A stretch of DNA of 64,000 bases from Plecoglossus altivelis (Eukaryota; Chordata; Actinopteri; Osmeriformes; Plecoglossidae): assembly GCA_036571765.1 (NCBI GenBank), contig BROE01000013.1, forward strand, positions 4,120,912-4,184,911, in the 5' to 3' direction. The translations under genes and the position numbers were made by a program. Below the pieces are notes generated by a model that was not told where the DNA came from, searched no databases, and saw only the letters and a list, made by a program, of their open reading frames with translations. Below, piece by piece: positions 12,595 through 25,579 of this stretch; position 1 is the first letter of the stretch, and every line of letters starts with the position of its first letter.

Positions 12595-12890
12595 CGTGGG
12601 GGGTCGGGTGGGGTGGGTGTGGTGTGTGTGCGTGGGGAGGGGAGGTGAAGGCTGGGTGTGTGTGTGGGGGTGGGGGGAGGAGTGGGGGTGTGGGTGGAAG
12701 GGGGAGGAGTTGGGGGAATGGTGGGAGGAATGGGAGGTGTTGAGGGAGTGAGGGTGGTGGGGGTGTGTGGGTGGTGTGTGGGTGATGTGGGTGGATGGGG
12801 GGGGTGAATGGGGGGTGTTGGGGGGGTGAGCGTGGATGGGGGTGTTGGGAGGGGGGCTAGCGAGGGGGGGGGGTTGAACGGAGAATAGGC
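12595..12890. repeat. G/T-rich low-complexity tract
   Basis: GGTGTGGGTGG-type units with G runs up to nine. Nearly C-free on this strand. Confidence 0.8.
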
Positions 12891-12899
12891 AGGACTGCA

Positions 12900-13890
12900 G
12901 GCCGTTGGTATGATCAAAATGTCTAAAGTCTTGAAGTTGGAATAAAATTGCATTACATCTCAAGATAAAGTTCTAGTTGTGAAAGCAATGTTTGAGGCCA
13001 CAGGATATAGGAAACCATGAAGCATGTTGCCAGACTGACTGTTCCCAGCAGGAGGTCGTGGAGAAGTTCATACGTAAGGGAGGCTTCAAGCCAGCGAGGA
13101 TAGTGGGTGGATTAGCGTCGGCTGCTTGTTAGTGTTGTTTGGCTGGATCGGCCGCGCTCAGGCCCTCAGGGCAGCCAGCTGGAGCTTTCTGCTTCAACCA
13201 CAGCAAATAAACTCCATGTGCAGCCAAACAGGTCACGCTGGGTACTTAAGATACACACTGTTGTCATTCGGTGGCCTTGAGCTACAATAAGGCTCAGCAC
13301 AGTCATACTAACACTATGTTCTTTAAGAGAGGGTAAATAAAATATGATATGTACATATTTAAAGGGGGGAAAAGACTTTTTTCCACAATCAATGTTGTTT
13401 TACTGATACTATCATCAGTATTTGCGCATGAATTGCCTGAAATAACAAAATCATTAACCTTCTCGTTGAGATTTCAGACGTTCGTTTCTTTTGTTGAACT
13501 TGTTTTCTTAATCAGTTAAATGAACAGCATTTGTGGTGTAACATTGCACAACAACAGCAACATCCCCAGGGCAAGAGAAAGAGATTTCAGCCCCTAACTC
13601 CACTCCAGCCGTGTTCGCTCCAACATCCCTCCTCCTCGGTTAAGTACACCTCAGAGCGTTAACATATCGTACCACGAATGATCGTCATTATCTAATAGAA
13701 AGCCGACAAGTGGTGATTTGGCCCTGAGTGTAAGATTGTGTTCTTGAGGTGAAAATGCGTCTTTGTTGGAGCGGCCCGGCCCTTCACAGATCTGTCTGAC
13801 AGTGACGGCCCTGTCATCTCCTCACAGGACCTGCCCAGACACAGCCACACCGCTCATTTCAACAAGATCTGGGACTGCCTGCCTGCCTGC
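12900..13890. other. Unique intergenic DNA, no feature recognised
   Basis: Mixed composition with no long plausible coding frame and no recognised repeat family. Confidence 0.4.
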
Positions 13891-13894
13891 CCAC

Positions 13895-14217
13895 TGAGTG
13901 CGTGTGTGTGGGTATCTGTGTGACTGAGTGCGTGCCTGTGTTTGAGTGTATCTCTGTGTGTGTGTGTGTGTGTGTGTGCGCGCGATTGTGTATCTTAGCC
14001 TATATGTGTGTGTGTGACTGTATATGTGTGTGTGATTGTGTATCTTTGCCTATGTGTGTGTGTGTGACTGTATCTGTGTGTGTGATTGTGTATCTTTGCC
14101 TATGTGTGTGTGTGGATGTATCTGTGCGTGTGTGTGTGGATGTATCTGTGTGGGATTGTGTATCTGTGCCAAAGTGTGTGTGTGTGTGTGCGTGTGCCTG
14201 TGCCTGTGTGTGCGTCT
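13895..14217. repeat. GT minisatellite with units of about 60 bp
   Basis: Repeats of GTGTGTGTGTGACTGTATCT and GTGTGTGATTGTGTATCTTT followed by GCCTAT, three clear copies with diverged ends. Confidence 0.85.
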
Positions 14218-14667
14218 GTCTCTCTTCACTTTAACTGACAGTAAAAAGGCCAAAAGGGGAGCCATTACCTCGCTGGACTGTGCAGCCCTCCGTACCAGGC
14301 ACCCAACGCCACGCCAAATGGCCTGAGTTTACCTGTCATCCCACCCCATTACTCAATACTGGCTCTCTCTCCCGGTCACTTTCAATCCCGCAGGGCAGGA
14401 GAGAGGCGGAGAGCCCATGTGTCCTGCAGTGCTCAAGCCACGCTGGGGGGACTGGGGGAGAGAGACAAGCACGCAGAGCAGGTAGAGCGGCGGTAGGATT
14501 GAAAACGGGGGGCCACGGCTCGTTGGCTGAAAATCATTAGGATCATTAGGTTTCACGCACGAGAAGATGTTTTAATATCGAGTGACTAATCTGGTTGGGC
14601 ATGTCATTCTTACATTAGGCTTCTACCATGTCCTGCGTCTCTGAGTGTGCGAGTGTGTATATGTGAA

Positions 14668-14835
14668 ATGGAGAGAAAGAGAAAAACAGAAAGAGAGAGA
14701 GAAAGATGGGGAAGGAGAGAGCGAAGGAGGGAAAGAGAGAAAGAAAGAAAGGGAGAGAGACAGAGAAAGAGATAGAGGGAGAGAAAGAGAGAAAGAAAGA
14801 AAAAGAAAGAGAGAGAGAGAGAGAGAGAAGAGGAT
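14668..14835. repeat. Polypurine GA/GAAA tract
   Basis: AGAGAGAAAGAAAGAAAGGG-type run. Confidence 0.85.
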
Positions 14836-15452
14836 GAAATGGAAAGGGCAGAGAGTGAGAACAGGAGAGGATATGAGAGTGAAAGGTAAAGGGTTTTACT
14901 ATGCTGTGTGTGTGGGCAGGTTCTGCTTGTGTGGGAACTCTCATGGTGCTTTAATGAAGAACGGTTTTATATCAAACCACGTTCGTAAAAGCATAGATGG
15001 ACGAGTGAGAGCACTCGAAAGGCACGGCATGGCAGAAGACCCCTCGGATCCACCCAGAGAGCAGCGCGTCCCACAGGAAAACCACCACCTCATCACTACA
15101 ATCCTGCACTGAGGACAACACAGAGCAGCGGCCTACTGAGGTACGTGCTGCCAAGCCTGCATGTAATATCAATTTAATAGCCCCACCGACGTATTGTGGA
15201 AACCCCCCTCTCTCTTCTCAGGGTCCCTCGCGTCAGACATGTTCGGCATTAGGACGTCCTCCGACGCGCCGTCCAATCGCAGAGGCTCCTGAGTTCGGAT
15301 GCCAGAGTTCTAGGTCTCCGTCTGGCCAATAAGAGACTGACTGATGAGAACCAGCTGTGCTCTCTATCTGCCACGGGTGTGAGGGGAGCCCTCCATGTAC
15401 CACATGGGGCACACCTGCAGGTAAAGGCATTAGCAGGAACAAAAACAACTTT

Positions 15453-15476
15453 CTGTCTGTCTGTCTGTCTCTCTCT

Positions 15477-15513
<37 letters not shown>

Positions 15514-15537
15514 AGACACACACACACACACACGTAG
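15453..15537. repeat. (CTGT)n and (CA)n microsatellites
   Basis: Four CTGT units, then CT-rich sequence and a long CA run. Confidence 0.85.
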
Positions 15538-15997
15538 ACACAGAGGAGAGCTGGCTGCACTGTCCTCTATTGTGTCAGACAAGAGCAGCAGAACTTGGCC
15601 CTCACACAGCTTTCCCGCTCCAAACCAACTGTCCAGAGGACCAGAGAAAACAAGAGTCGGCGCTCACGTTACTCCGAAAACATTTTCCCTCTGCAAAAAG
15701 CTGTTTGTCGTTGGAGGATGGGATTTTGAAACGTGTAAAAAAAAAAAAAAGAAAGACCTCCGTGTTTGACTTTGATGACTTGGAAGCAGGACGACGATAC
15801 GAGGAAAAGATTCGGGTTTCTTGGGGTTTCGGTGACAACGCTAAACACAAAAAGCGCCTCTCTTGAAACCCATATACGACACAAACCGTGACGACTATTG
15901 ACAACCAAACATTCCGTTCTTCTCAAGTCTCCGTCTTCCCTTCTCTCTAAGGGTGGTGGCTGATGCCACCACGTTGCTCAGGTCACAAGAGAACAGA

Positions 15998-17145
15998 GAG
16001 AGAGAGAGAGGGAGGGGGAGAGAGAGGGGGGAGAGAGAGAGAGATTAATAAAGCTACTCTCTTTCCTTCTCGTCCTTCATCCCTTCATCCATCCATCCCA
16101 AGAGTCTGGTATTGATTAGACGTGTCCACATTAGAGGAGAGATGCTTTTATGATAATCTCCCCCCTCGCGACGCGTAATGGCTGCATTAGACGCTCATCC
16201 CCCCTGCACCCGACACCTGGACACTCTCTTTGGACCTGCTGTTTGCATTACAACACTGTTTAATGGGCTCTTATGAGGCCGGGGGCCAGTGGGGGCAGGA
16301 GGACCGGGGGGCCGGGGGAGCGCAGGAAACTTTCCAGGAGTTTCCAGTAGAGGCCAAGTGAGGAGCCATCCGGAGCAGGCTGGGAGAGAGAGATAGAGAG
16401 ACAGATAGAGAGTGAAAAAGAGAGAGGGAGAGAGTGATAGATGGCACCATCCTGAATGAGTGCATTACTGAATGCTCTCTGTCTGCCCAGCCATTGGCTA
16501 AGAGGGAATCTGGGAAGGAGAGGTAGGATGTGTCTGAGTCAAACCCAGACAGACGACCAATCAATATCCTTTCTCTGTCTGCATCGCTCCTTCCCTGGCT
16601 TCTATTGTCCTGTCAAGACATTCCTCACAAGGTGCACGGGGGCCGTTATGTCGGGTTTTTTCCTGCTGTTTTCACTGCAGCAGGCCCGGAAAGTGAAGCT
16701 ACCTCTCGTCCAAAGAGAAGGGTGATGAAGTGTGAATAGATGGTACACAGCTAGGCTGCAGCTTGTCTCTTTCTCTGGCCATGTTTCTCTCCCCCTCTCA
16801 TCTCACTCTCCGTCCATGTCTCTCTATGTCACTCTCCCTGCCTGCCTCTCTCTCTATCTCTGCATTCTTCTGCTGGCTGGCCTAACAAGTTGACTCCGGG
16901 AATGACTGGGAGAAAAACAGACGACTGAAAACAAGAGAGAGAAAAGAAATAAAGAGCGAGAAAGACAGAGAGGGAGGGAGGGAGGGGGTGAGAGTGAGAC
17001 AGAGAGAAAGAAAGGGAGAGAGTGAGAGAGAGAAAGAAGGAGGAGGAGAGAGAGAGAGAGGGAGGAAGAGAGAGAGAGAGAAAGAGAGTGAGAGATAGAG
17101 AGAGAGAAAGAGAGGGAGGAGGAGAGAGAGAGGCAGGGAGGGAGG
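15998..17145. repeat. Group of polypurine tracts
   Basis: GA-rich runs at 15998-16045, 16380-16440 and 16930-17145, separated by unique DNA without recognised genes. Confidence 0.8.
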
Positions 17146-17296
17146 GAGCCACCTGGACACCATCAGTCTCAGCCAAGGTAAACATCCCCGACATTCCTGC
17201 CGGCACACTGGCCTGCAGAGGTCAGAGGTCATGATGACAAACGAGTGACCCAGGAGCCCTGAGAGGCTGGGAGAGGAGCCTCTGGAATCTCTCAGC

Positions 17297-17330
17297 AGGG
17301 GGACGGGGGGACGGGGGGACGGGGGGACAG
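17297..17330 (+). other. Perfect G-quadruplex motif
   Basis: Four runs of five to six G separated by AC only (GGGGGACGGGGGGACGGGGG and onward). The two-base loops make a very stable intramolecular G4 likely. Confidence 0.8.
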
Positions 17331-17374
17331 GGCAGCATTCACTGGCTGTGCAGGACCCCCAGGACCAGGGCCAG

Positions 17375-17655
17375 CTCTCTGTACTTCCTCCCTACCTCAG
17401 TCACTCTCCCCTACCTCAGTCACTCTCCCCTAGCTCAGTCACTTCCCCCTGCCTCTCTGTACTCCCTCCCTACCTCAGTCACTCTCTCCTACCTCAGTCA
17501 CTCCTCCCTGCCTCTCTGTACTCCCTCTCTACCTAAGTCACCCCCTCCCTCTCTGAGCTCCCTCCCTACCCAAGTCACCTCCCCTACCTCAGTCACTCCC
17601 TCCCTACCTCTTAATACACACACACACACACACGCACACACACACACACACACTG
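17375..17655. repeat. CTACCTCAGTCACTCTCCC-type minisatellite and CA run
   Basis: About ten diverged 19-20 bp units (CCTACCTCAGTCACTCTCC), then (CA)n from about 17617. Confidence 0.85.
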
Positions 17656-17659
17656 GGGA

Positions 17660-19030
17660 GGAGGATAACAGAAGCAGGGGCAGGTCTGCACCAGAGCTTT
17701 ACATTAAGCTCCCATTACTGTCCCTGTCAGCAATACACAAAAGCTATAATATTAATCAACTACCACACTTCTGACTTGAACTGAGGCTCTTTAAACTGTC
17801 ACAGCAGTCAATGGAAGAATGTATGGAGAGCGTAAATCACAAGCATGAGAGGGAAGAGGGTGTCAATTTGAAGACACGTTTTTACCCAGAGTGCTGTTCT
17901 AATAGGAAGTCAGTTACAACCAGGAAGTGTGTAACAACAATATTTCATTTGAAAGGAATGCTGGGTATGTGTGCATGGGGGCGTGTGGGGAGGGGGAGGA
18001 GGGAGGGGAAGCGGGAGGGGCAGGGGGAGGGGGGCGGGGATGCTGGTGATAGGAGCCAACTGGAACAAGGCTGGATTCTTTCTTCACAGGTGTGAGCCAT
18101 CCAAACCCTAATCACCGTCGGCATGGAGACAGGCCAGGTCGGCTGGAGCACCTAGCGCGAACCCCTGAACAACGCTGAGTACAGGGCGGGGCTGTGCTGT
18201 GTGTGTGAGTGGGATTAGAATTAGGGTCTTTTCTACGTTTGGATTACACTAGAGCGAGAAGGGTCAACGTTTAATGGAGATTACTTTTAGGCCAATACAT
18301 TTAATGACAAGATGTTAAACATGCAATAGAATGAAGGTCTCATCCTGTCTACTCGATTCTTGTAACACAGAGAGAAAGAGAGAGAAAAAGAGAGAGATTC
18401 CAGAACTCCCAGCCAATAGGAGGGTTAGAGGAACGAGAGCCCGGGAGAGAGACGAGAGACGGAACAAGAGTCCAGATTCCCTTTTATACCCAACCATCTG
18501 AGAGACAACCAACCAGACCCCATCTCGACCCTCGCTCGTCGGCATGACTACGTAAGCAGAAGGACGCAATGCAGTAAAGCCTGACAAACATCAAGCAAAG
18601 ACGTTCTCTGGTAACTGAAGTCTTTAGCATTTAAGACGAGCGAGCAGGGTGTCTCTGAGCCTACAGTAGTCTGTCGATCAGAAGGTGTTCTCGTTCCAAC
18701 ACACATAAAGGCAGAGTGATGTAAGATGTAATGATGAAAGTATGTTCAGTAGAGACGGGTTGGGTATGTCTCCGCAGAAGGCAGCTTGGTGACTCAGAGA
18801 TGGACAAGAGGGACTGCTGTGACTACAAGCCTTCAACTATGACCTGACTGTGACCCAACCACACACACACACACGTAAACATTTTCCGACTAAACTATCC
18901 CCAGTCATGACTAAGATGACTCACACATGGACATCTGCAGTTTCTCTTTTTCTTTTCCGGTGGCCTTTCTTTCTTTCTTTCCTTCGTCTCTCATTCTCTA
19001 CCTCCCCCAGGATGAGGGTATTTCAGGGGT
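17660..19030. other. Unique intergenic DNA
   Basis: Mixed sequence with a G-rich patch at 17985-18035. No exon or gene recognised. Confidence 0.4.
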
Positions 19031-20400
19031 AGGAGTATGGCTCAGTAGTGTTCTGGTGTGAGAATTTAGTAGTGTTAAGGTGTGAGGGTTAAGTAGTGTT
19101 ATCATGCAAGTGTTCAGTGGTGTTCAGTAGTGTTCTGGTGTGATGGTTCAGTAGTGTTCAGGTGTGATTGTTCAGTCGTGTTCCGATGTGAGTGTTCAGT
19201 AGTATTCTGATGTGAGGGTTTAGTAGTATTCTGATGTGAGGGTTTAGTAGTGTTCAGGTATGAGGGTTTAGTAGTGTTCAGTAGTGTTCAGTAGTGTTCA
19301 CTAGGGTTCAGTAGTGTTCGGATGTGAGGGTTCAGTAGTGGTCTCATGTGAGTGTTTAGCGGTGTTCTGGTGTGAGTGTTCAGTAGTGTTCTGATGTGAG
19401 GGTTTAGTAGTGTTCAGTAGTGTTCAGTAGTGTTCAGATGTGATGGTTTAGCAGTGTTCTGACATGAGGGTTCAGCAGTGTTCAGCAGTGTTCAGATGTG
19501 AGTGTTCAGTAGTATTTGTTAGTGTCAGTAGTGTTCAGAAGTGTTGAAGTGTGAGAGTTCAGTAGTGTTCAGATGTGAGCGTTCAGACGTAGTGTTCAGA
19601 TGTGAGCGTTCAGACTTAGTGCTCAGATGTGTTAGGGTACTAGGGTTCAGTAGTGTTAAGATGTGTTCACTAGGGTTCAGTAGTGCTCAGATGTGTTCAC
19701 TAGGGTTCAGAAGTGTTAAGATGTGTTCACTAGGGTTCAGTAGTGTTAAGATGTGTTCACTAGGGTTCAGTAGTGTTCTGATGTGAGTGTTCAGTAGTGT
19801 TCTGATGTGAGGGTTTAGTAGTGTTCAGATGTGAGCGTTCAGACTTAGTGCTCAGATGTGTTCACTAGGGTTCAGTAGTGTTAAGATGTGTTCACTAGGG
19901 TTCAGTAGTGCTCAGATGTGTTCACTAGGGTTCAGAAGTGTTAAGATGTGTTCACTAGGGTTCAGTAGTGTTCTGATGTGAGCGTTCAGACGTAGTGTTC
20001 AGATGTGAGCGTTCAGACTTAGTGCTCAGATGTGAGCGTTCAGACTTAGTGCTCAGATGTGTTCACTAGGGTTCAGTAGTGTTCAGATGTGTTCACTAGG
20101 GTTCAGTAGTGTTCTGATGTGAGTGTTCAGTAGTGTTCACTTGGGTTCAGAAGTGTTCAGTAGTGTTCTGATGCGACTGTCAGTAGTGTTCTGATGTGAG
20201 TGTTCACTAATGTTCTGATGCGAGTGTTCAGTAGTGTTCTGATGTGAGTGTTCCGTAGTGTTCTGATGTGAGTGTTCAGTAGTGTTCTGATGCGAGTGTT
20301 CAGGAGTGTTCTGATGCGAGTGTTCAGGAGTGTTCTGATGTGAGTGTTCAGTAGTGTTCTGATGTGAGTGTTCAGTAGTGTTCTGATGTTATAGTTTAGT
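19031..20400. repeat. Large 24-bp-unit minisatellite
   Basis: About 1.37 kb of GTGTTCAGTAGTGTTCTGAT-type units (24 bp, GTTCAGTAGTGTTCTGATGTGAGT in two parts). A higher-order form of about 30 bp with TTCACTAGGGTTCAGTAGTG occupies 19640-20110. Variants at single positions are shared between neighbouring units. Confidence 0.92.
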
Positions 20401-20714
20401 AGAACAGGTTCCTAAGGTGCGAAGTAGAAACAAGTGTCTGTGTCCTTCAGAGAGCCATGCTTTGATGCTGCTCCACACTCTACATTCATGTCGGTCCCCA
20501 CATCTGACAGCCATGTGATCCCTCAGTGAAATCTAAATCAGCTTCACACATCCACTGGGCTGGTAAGACTGCGTGTCACACTGCCGTTCACAAAGGGAAT
20601 AATTGATTCCTTGAAAAGCACCTTTCATAAGCGTACGCTTCTTGTCATCGCATCACACCAAAGCAGGGGGAACATCCTTAGGGGACCAGCGACACAGCAA
20701 GGCCGACACGCACG

Positions 20715-21100
20715 CCACTAGTGTCACACGCTGTCGTATACACATCACTAGTGTCACACACTGTCGTATACACACTACTAGTGTCACACACTGTCGTATA
20801 CACACCAGTAGTGTGTCACACACTGTCGTATACACACCACTAGTGTCACACACTGTCGTATACACACCACTACAGTGTCACACATTGTCGTATACACACC
20901 ACTAGAGTGTCACACATTGTCGTATACACACTACTAGTGTCACACACTGTCGTATACACACCACTACAGTGTCACACATTGTCGTATACACACCACTAGA
21001 GTGTCACACATTGTCGTATACACACTACTAGTGTCACACACTGTCGTATACACACCACTAGTGTCACACACTGTCGTATACACACCACTATTCACACACC
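20715..21100. repeat. 30-bp-unit minisatellite with ACTAGT and GTATAC palindromes
   Basis: About twelve units of CACTAGTGTCACACACTGTC then GTATACACAC. The unit is 30 bp with 28-34 bp variants (ACTACAGTGT, ACTAGAGTGT). Confidence 0.9.
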
Positions 21101-21109
21101 CTCTCTAAT

Positions 21110-22535
21110 GCACAAATCACTACTGTCACACACCTTTTCCAATGCACACACCACTAACATCATACAACCTTCCTAATAAACACACCGCAACTGATACACT
21201 ACCCTCAATACATTATGAGGTCAAATTTTAAGTAAGAAAATCTTCGGATTTACACAAACTCTGAACCAGATACTCTGACCCAGCCTCCCTCCTCTCTCTG
21301 CCCCCCAAACCCCCCCAGGATGAGAGCGTTGAGCACTGAGTCTTCTGGAGAGGGGTGACCCAGAGGCCCTTACTGCAGTGACACATGTTGACCTCCCCAG
21401 GGCCAAGGGTTGGAGCTCTGGAGCAGGGGCCAGGGAGGAAGGAGAAGGAGAGGAGAGCAGGAGCAGAGGGAATAAGTGAGAAGGCGAAGGAGAAGGAGAA
21501 GGCCTGGGGATTGTGTTGTGTCTGTGCGTGACTTGCTGGTGTTTAGCCGTTATTAAGACGAACATGAACACTGTCTCTGGTGGCTGAGCGCCAATCTGTG
21601 TCTCAGGGGTGAGTGCGGGGTCCTGTGTCCAGCCATCTGGCCCTGGACACAAACACAACAATTACACACACCTGGCCTTCCACACCTCTCCTGCCCTCTC
21701 CCCAACCCGCCGCCTCTCTGCCCGTCTTTCATATTCTCTCTCTTGAGAACTCCACTAATCCACACTTTCTCTGGAACAATGTGCTTTGACCTCCGACCCC
21801 TAGGTTTGTCTCCTCAGCCTGGATGGATCTGGGATCGATTTCTTTTTCTCCCCTTCTCCCCGCGTAGCTACTCCTCCTCCCCCACGTTTTTTTTGAAAAT
21901 GGCAGACGTGTCTTTCTTCTTCCGCGATGACATAGCTGTCGGGGCGTGGGGAGGAACGCGGGGAGAGCAGCGCCCATGTGACACCCCAGAGCTCCTGCTG
22001 CGGTAAGGCTGAGTCAGCGCCGTGTCGAGGCTTGCAGGAGCTGGCTGATGGAGGTTGGAAGATGGCTCAATATAGCGCCTAGGCTGCGTTCTGGTGGCAC
22101 CGGTTGCGGGACACAGACGCGAGGGTTGGAAAGCGCTGGTCGTCACCTGCAACGACGAAGAGAGCCATGGCTGTCAGAGGTCATCTAACACGGAGCTGAC
22201 AGGTAGAAGGGTTAGGGTTCGACCTGCGGAGAACTGCAGGGAAACATTTCTAGCCAGACTGTAAAAGGTGATGGGTGTAAACAGTGTGGAAGGCGGCAAA
22301 CGTTCCACCTCCAGGTCCGGGCTGACTGAAGTTCACTTTAACATCAGAGAGAAGTGTTGCGTCAAAATAGTTCTGCTTCGGTTCAGCTTCAGGACATCAA
22401 AAAGACTGAAATAAGCTTCTTCCAAACGGGTTAAATCACAGGCCTAAACACAGCATCAGCACTCGACTCGTTCATTTAGAGTAATTAGTGTTTTCCTGTC
22501 TGGGAGTGGAGGACCCATGGCAGAACTGTCTTCCC
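21110..22535. other. Intergenic DNA with a GC-richer section
   Basis: Positions 21240-22160 are GC-richer with several CpGs, and short open frames occur on both strands. None resembles a known protein or has convincing splice context. Confidence 0.35.
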
Positions 22536-22539
22536 TCCA

Positions 22540-22745
22540 GCAGTACCCGTCTGTCTGCACTACCTGTCTGTCTGCCAGTACCTGTCTAACCTCAAGAGTC
22601 GGCAGTACCTGTCTGTCTGCTCTACCTGTCTGTCTGCAGAACCTGTCTGTCTGAAGTATCTGTCTAACCTCAGAGCCAGCAGTACCCATCTGTCTATGGA
22701 ACCTGTCTGTCTACAGTACCTGTCTAACGTGAGAGCCAGCAGTGC
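22540..22745. repeat. TACCTGTCTGTCTGC-type repeat
   Basis: About seven diverged units around AGTACCTGTCTGTCTGC and GTACCTGTCTAACCTCAGAG. Confidence 0.8.
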
Positions 22746-22749
22746 CCAG

Positions 22750-24290
22750 CGCCACACACATGTTCTTTGTGGCCAGAGCATTTCTCAGTGCCTTTAACAT
22801 CACAGGGTCACCAGGGTGGGGGGGTTGAGGGGGGGGGGTGGGTGCGAGATTCTGTCAAGTTTACCCCAGGGACACAAACGCACACACACTCTGCCAATCA
22901 TCTAACATCTGGAGGCAAACTGTGTGTGTGACACTCAGCTAATCAAAGAGCTGACTTCATTAGGGGTCCAGATGATCCTGTAACTGCTGGCTGGTAGTCT
23001 GCTGCACGCCATGCTGAAGCTCTTCAATATTTAAACAAAACAAGAGTGACACGCTATCTTGTATGCTCACAGCTCACAGCTCACAGACTAAATGACCTAA
23101 ACAGCTAGGATACGTTTATGCAAAACAAAATCTGTACGCCCATATGTAGAGAATGATTGCTGTGTTTGTGGCGAGTGACATGTCCACCGGGACCTACATG
23201 GTTAATCGCAGCAAGATGTTTATTTTCATCTTTAATGATCAGAATGGCCCGATTCCACACACACACAGACATGTTTCTACCAACATACATCTGTTTGTGT
23301 CACAATCAATAGCTCCGAACCGCAGCACCACTCTCTCCTCTCTCGCTCACTCCTCTACACACACACACACACTCACACACACACACACACACACCAGCCT
23401 GCCAGCACAGACCTCCCCATCAGCTAGGGGACATAATTACCCAGCCTGCCCGTGACATTCCTGTTTAAGGGTCAGAGGGAATCCACTTCCCTTCCCCTCC
23501 CCTCTACACACACACCACACATACACACACACTCAAACGCCCGTCGTCCCCCACGGCTGGGGTAGGCACGTCACCGGGGGTGAGGAGAGTGAGGCGAAGA
23601 GGTGGGCGTAACAGTAGCAGAAGGGTGGATGTGTGTGAAGTGTTGCTGTGTGGTTGTTGGGGAGGGGGGGGAGGTATAGAGGGAACAGGAGAGAGGAGGC
23701 ATGAACGGTGGTATGGGGGGGGGCAGGGGGGGCAGGGGTGGAGCTGAGAAAATGGAAAAAAGCATGTGGAGATAGATGTGAGTGTGAGACAGATCCAGAC
23801 AGTTCCAGATGCCCAGGCTCGGGAGGGCTCGGAGCCACCTTCCCCAGGGACGTGACTCACCTGGAAGGAGAGCCAAGCACTGCCAGATGTGGAGGAAGCT
23901 TCCCGGGTCCCTCACGCTAACGCTGGCTAACGCTGCCTAAAGCTGCCTAACACTGGCTCGATTGTGCTGCAGCATATGCTTCCAGTCAGGGGTGAAAAAT
24001 GCAGGCACCAGCACATGCCAGAAGTCTTTCAAGCATGGCCCAGCAGTCAGGCTTGAGCCCCACACACTGATCCATACACACCAACACACACACACACATA
24101 CGCAGATCCTCTCAGTCAGCACAGACATGTCACCACACAGCAAGTTAAGGCTGGTTAAAGTGTATAATAGCTAAGGGACACCAACCCTGTAACACAACAC
24201 ACACACTCCTCTGTCTAATACAAGATCTATTACAACCACACACACATCAGCATCAGACTTCTGTCCTGGCCACAGACACTTTGTGATGGA
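22750..24290. other. Unique intergenic DNA with short CA runs and G tracts
   Basis: CA runs at 23355-23395 and 24075-24098, and G tracts at 22815-22840 and 23660-23740. No gene recognised. Confidence 0.4.
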
Positions 24291-24835
24291 GTAAGACAGG
24301 GAAGAAGAGAAAACAGAGAGACAGACAGACAGGTGAAAGAGACAGAGGAAAGAGAGAGACAGAGGGCGAGAGAGAAAGAGACGTTAGAGGAAAAGGAGAG
24401 AGATACGTGAACACATGAATGAAAGAGAACAGTAAGGGTGAAACATTGAATGTATCTCCACACAGTCACAGTTACTGGAGGGTCACGGTTCAGGCCCAAG
24501 GCAGAGGTGTTGAGAAGATGTCAGAAATGACGACCTCCTAGGAAACAAACTGTTCGACTGCGACTTTGACAATCCATGTCACAGGATGGTTTCCTTCACA
24601 CGTACAACATCCAGGCAGATGACCAGATGGTTTAAAAACAAGGCTTCGAGACGTCAGGAAAATCATTAATGCAACCAACCCAAAGGAATGGAACACACAG
24701 GCAGCTGATGTTGCAACCCTGGGGCAGGTTGCTTCAGGAGTGGGTGGCCATCTGAGACAGCCAGGACACCACTAGGGAGCACAGGTCTCCTTCAGAAGGT
24801 AAAGCTCATCCCTAAAGCTCTCACCATGGAGCCAC

Positions 24836-25196
24836 GGACACAGACACACCAGGAGACACACCAGGAGACACACACCGACACACAACCACACACACCGGCA
24901 CACAAGACACACACACAACCAGCACACAGACGCACACCACAGAAAGAACACACACGCACAGACACAGAGGAAGAGAGACACACAGAAAAGAACACACACC
25001 ACACACAAGACACACCACACACAGAGAGAAAGACACCAGCACACAGAGACCGACAGAGACCCACAGAGAGACACACACACACAAAGACCGACACACAGAG
25101 AAAGACACACACACCAGAGAGACCGACAAACACACACACACCACACACACACACAGACCGACACAAAACACAGACACACAAAACACAACACTCGCA
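24836..25196. repeat. AGACACACAC-type minisatellite
   Basis: CA-rich units with ACCGACACACAGAGAAAGAC-like variants. Confidence 0.9.
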
Positions 25197-25370
25197 GATG
25201 GCCACCTACAGCCTGTAAAAGTCCGAGGCCCGGTCCAGGAATGTGTGTGTTACACAATGACCTCATTGTGCCGTGATATGGCTTGTCTGAGCGGAGCGCT
25301 GTGGCAGTCACACCTGTTCCACCTATGCCAAAGGGCTGACAAAGCCAGAGCTACATCAATCAGCATTTAG

Positions 25371-25575
25371 AACACACACACGCGCCACACACGCACACGC
25401 GGCTCACACACACACACGCACAGGAGAGACAGAGCGAGTAACACACGAAGACACACACACACACACAGGTAAAGACAGAAACAAGTACACACATGCAGAC
25501 AGACACACACACCGCAGCTTAGGATTTAAAAAACTGTAGCAAGTACACACATGCACAGATATACACACACTCACA
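25371..25575. repeat. CA-rich patches
   Basis: Several interrupted CA runs. Confidence 0.8.
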
Positions 25576-25579
25576 GTTG

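Noticed and set aside
20715..21100. CRISPR-like array
   Set aside because: Units are directly adjacent 30-bp tandem copies with no distinct spacers, in a vertebrate genome.
21743..22152. Possible coding exon near MADVSFFFRDDIAVG
   Set aside because: Frames on both strands overlap, no acceptor/donor pair fits, and no family is recognised.
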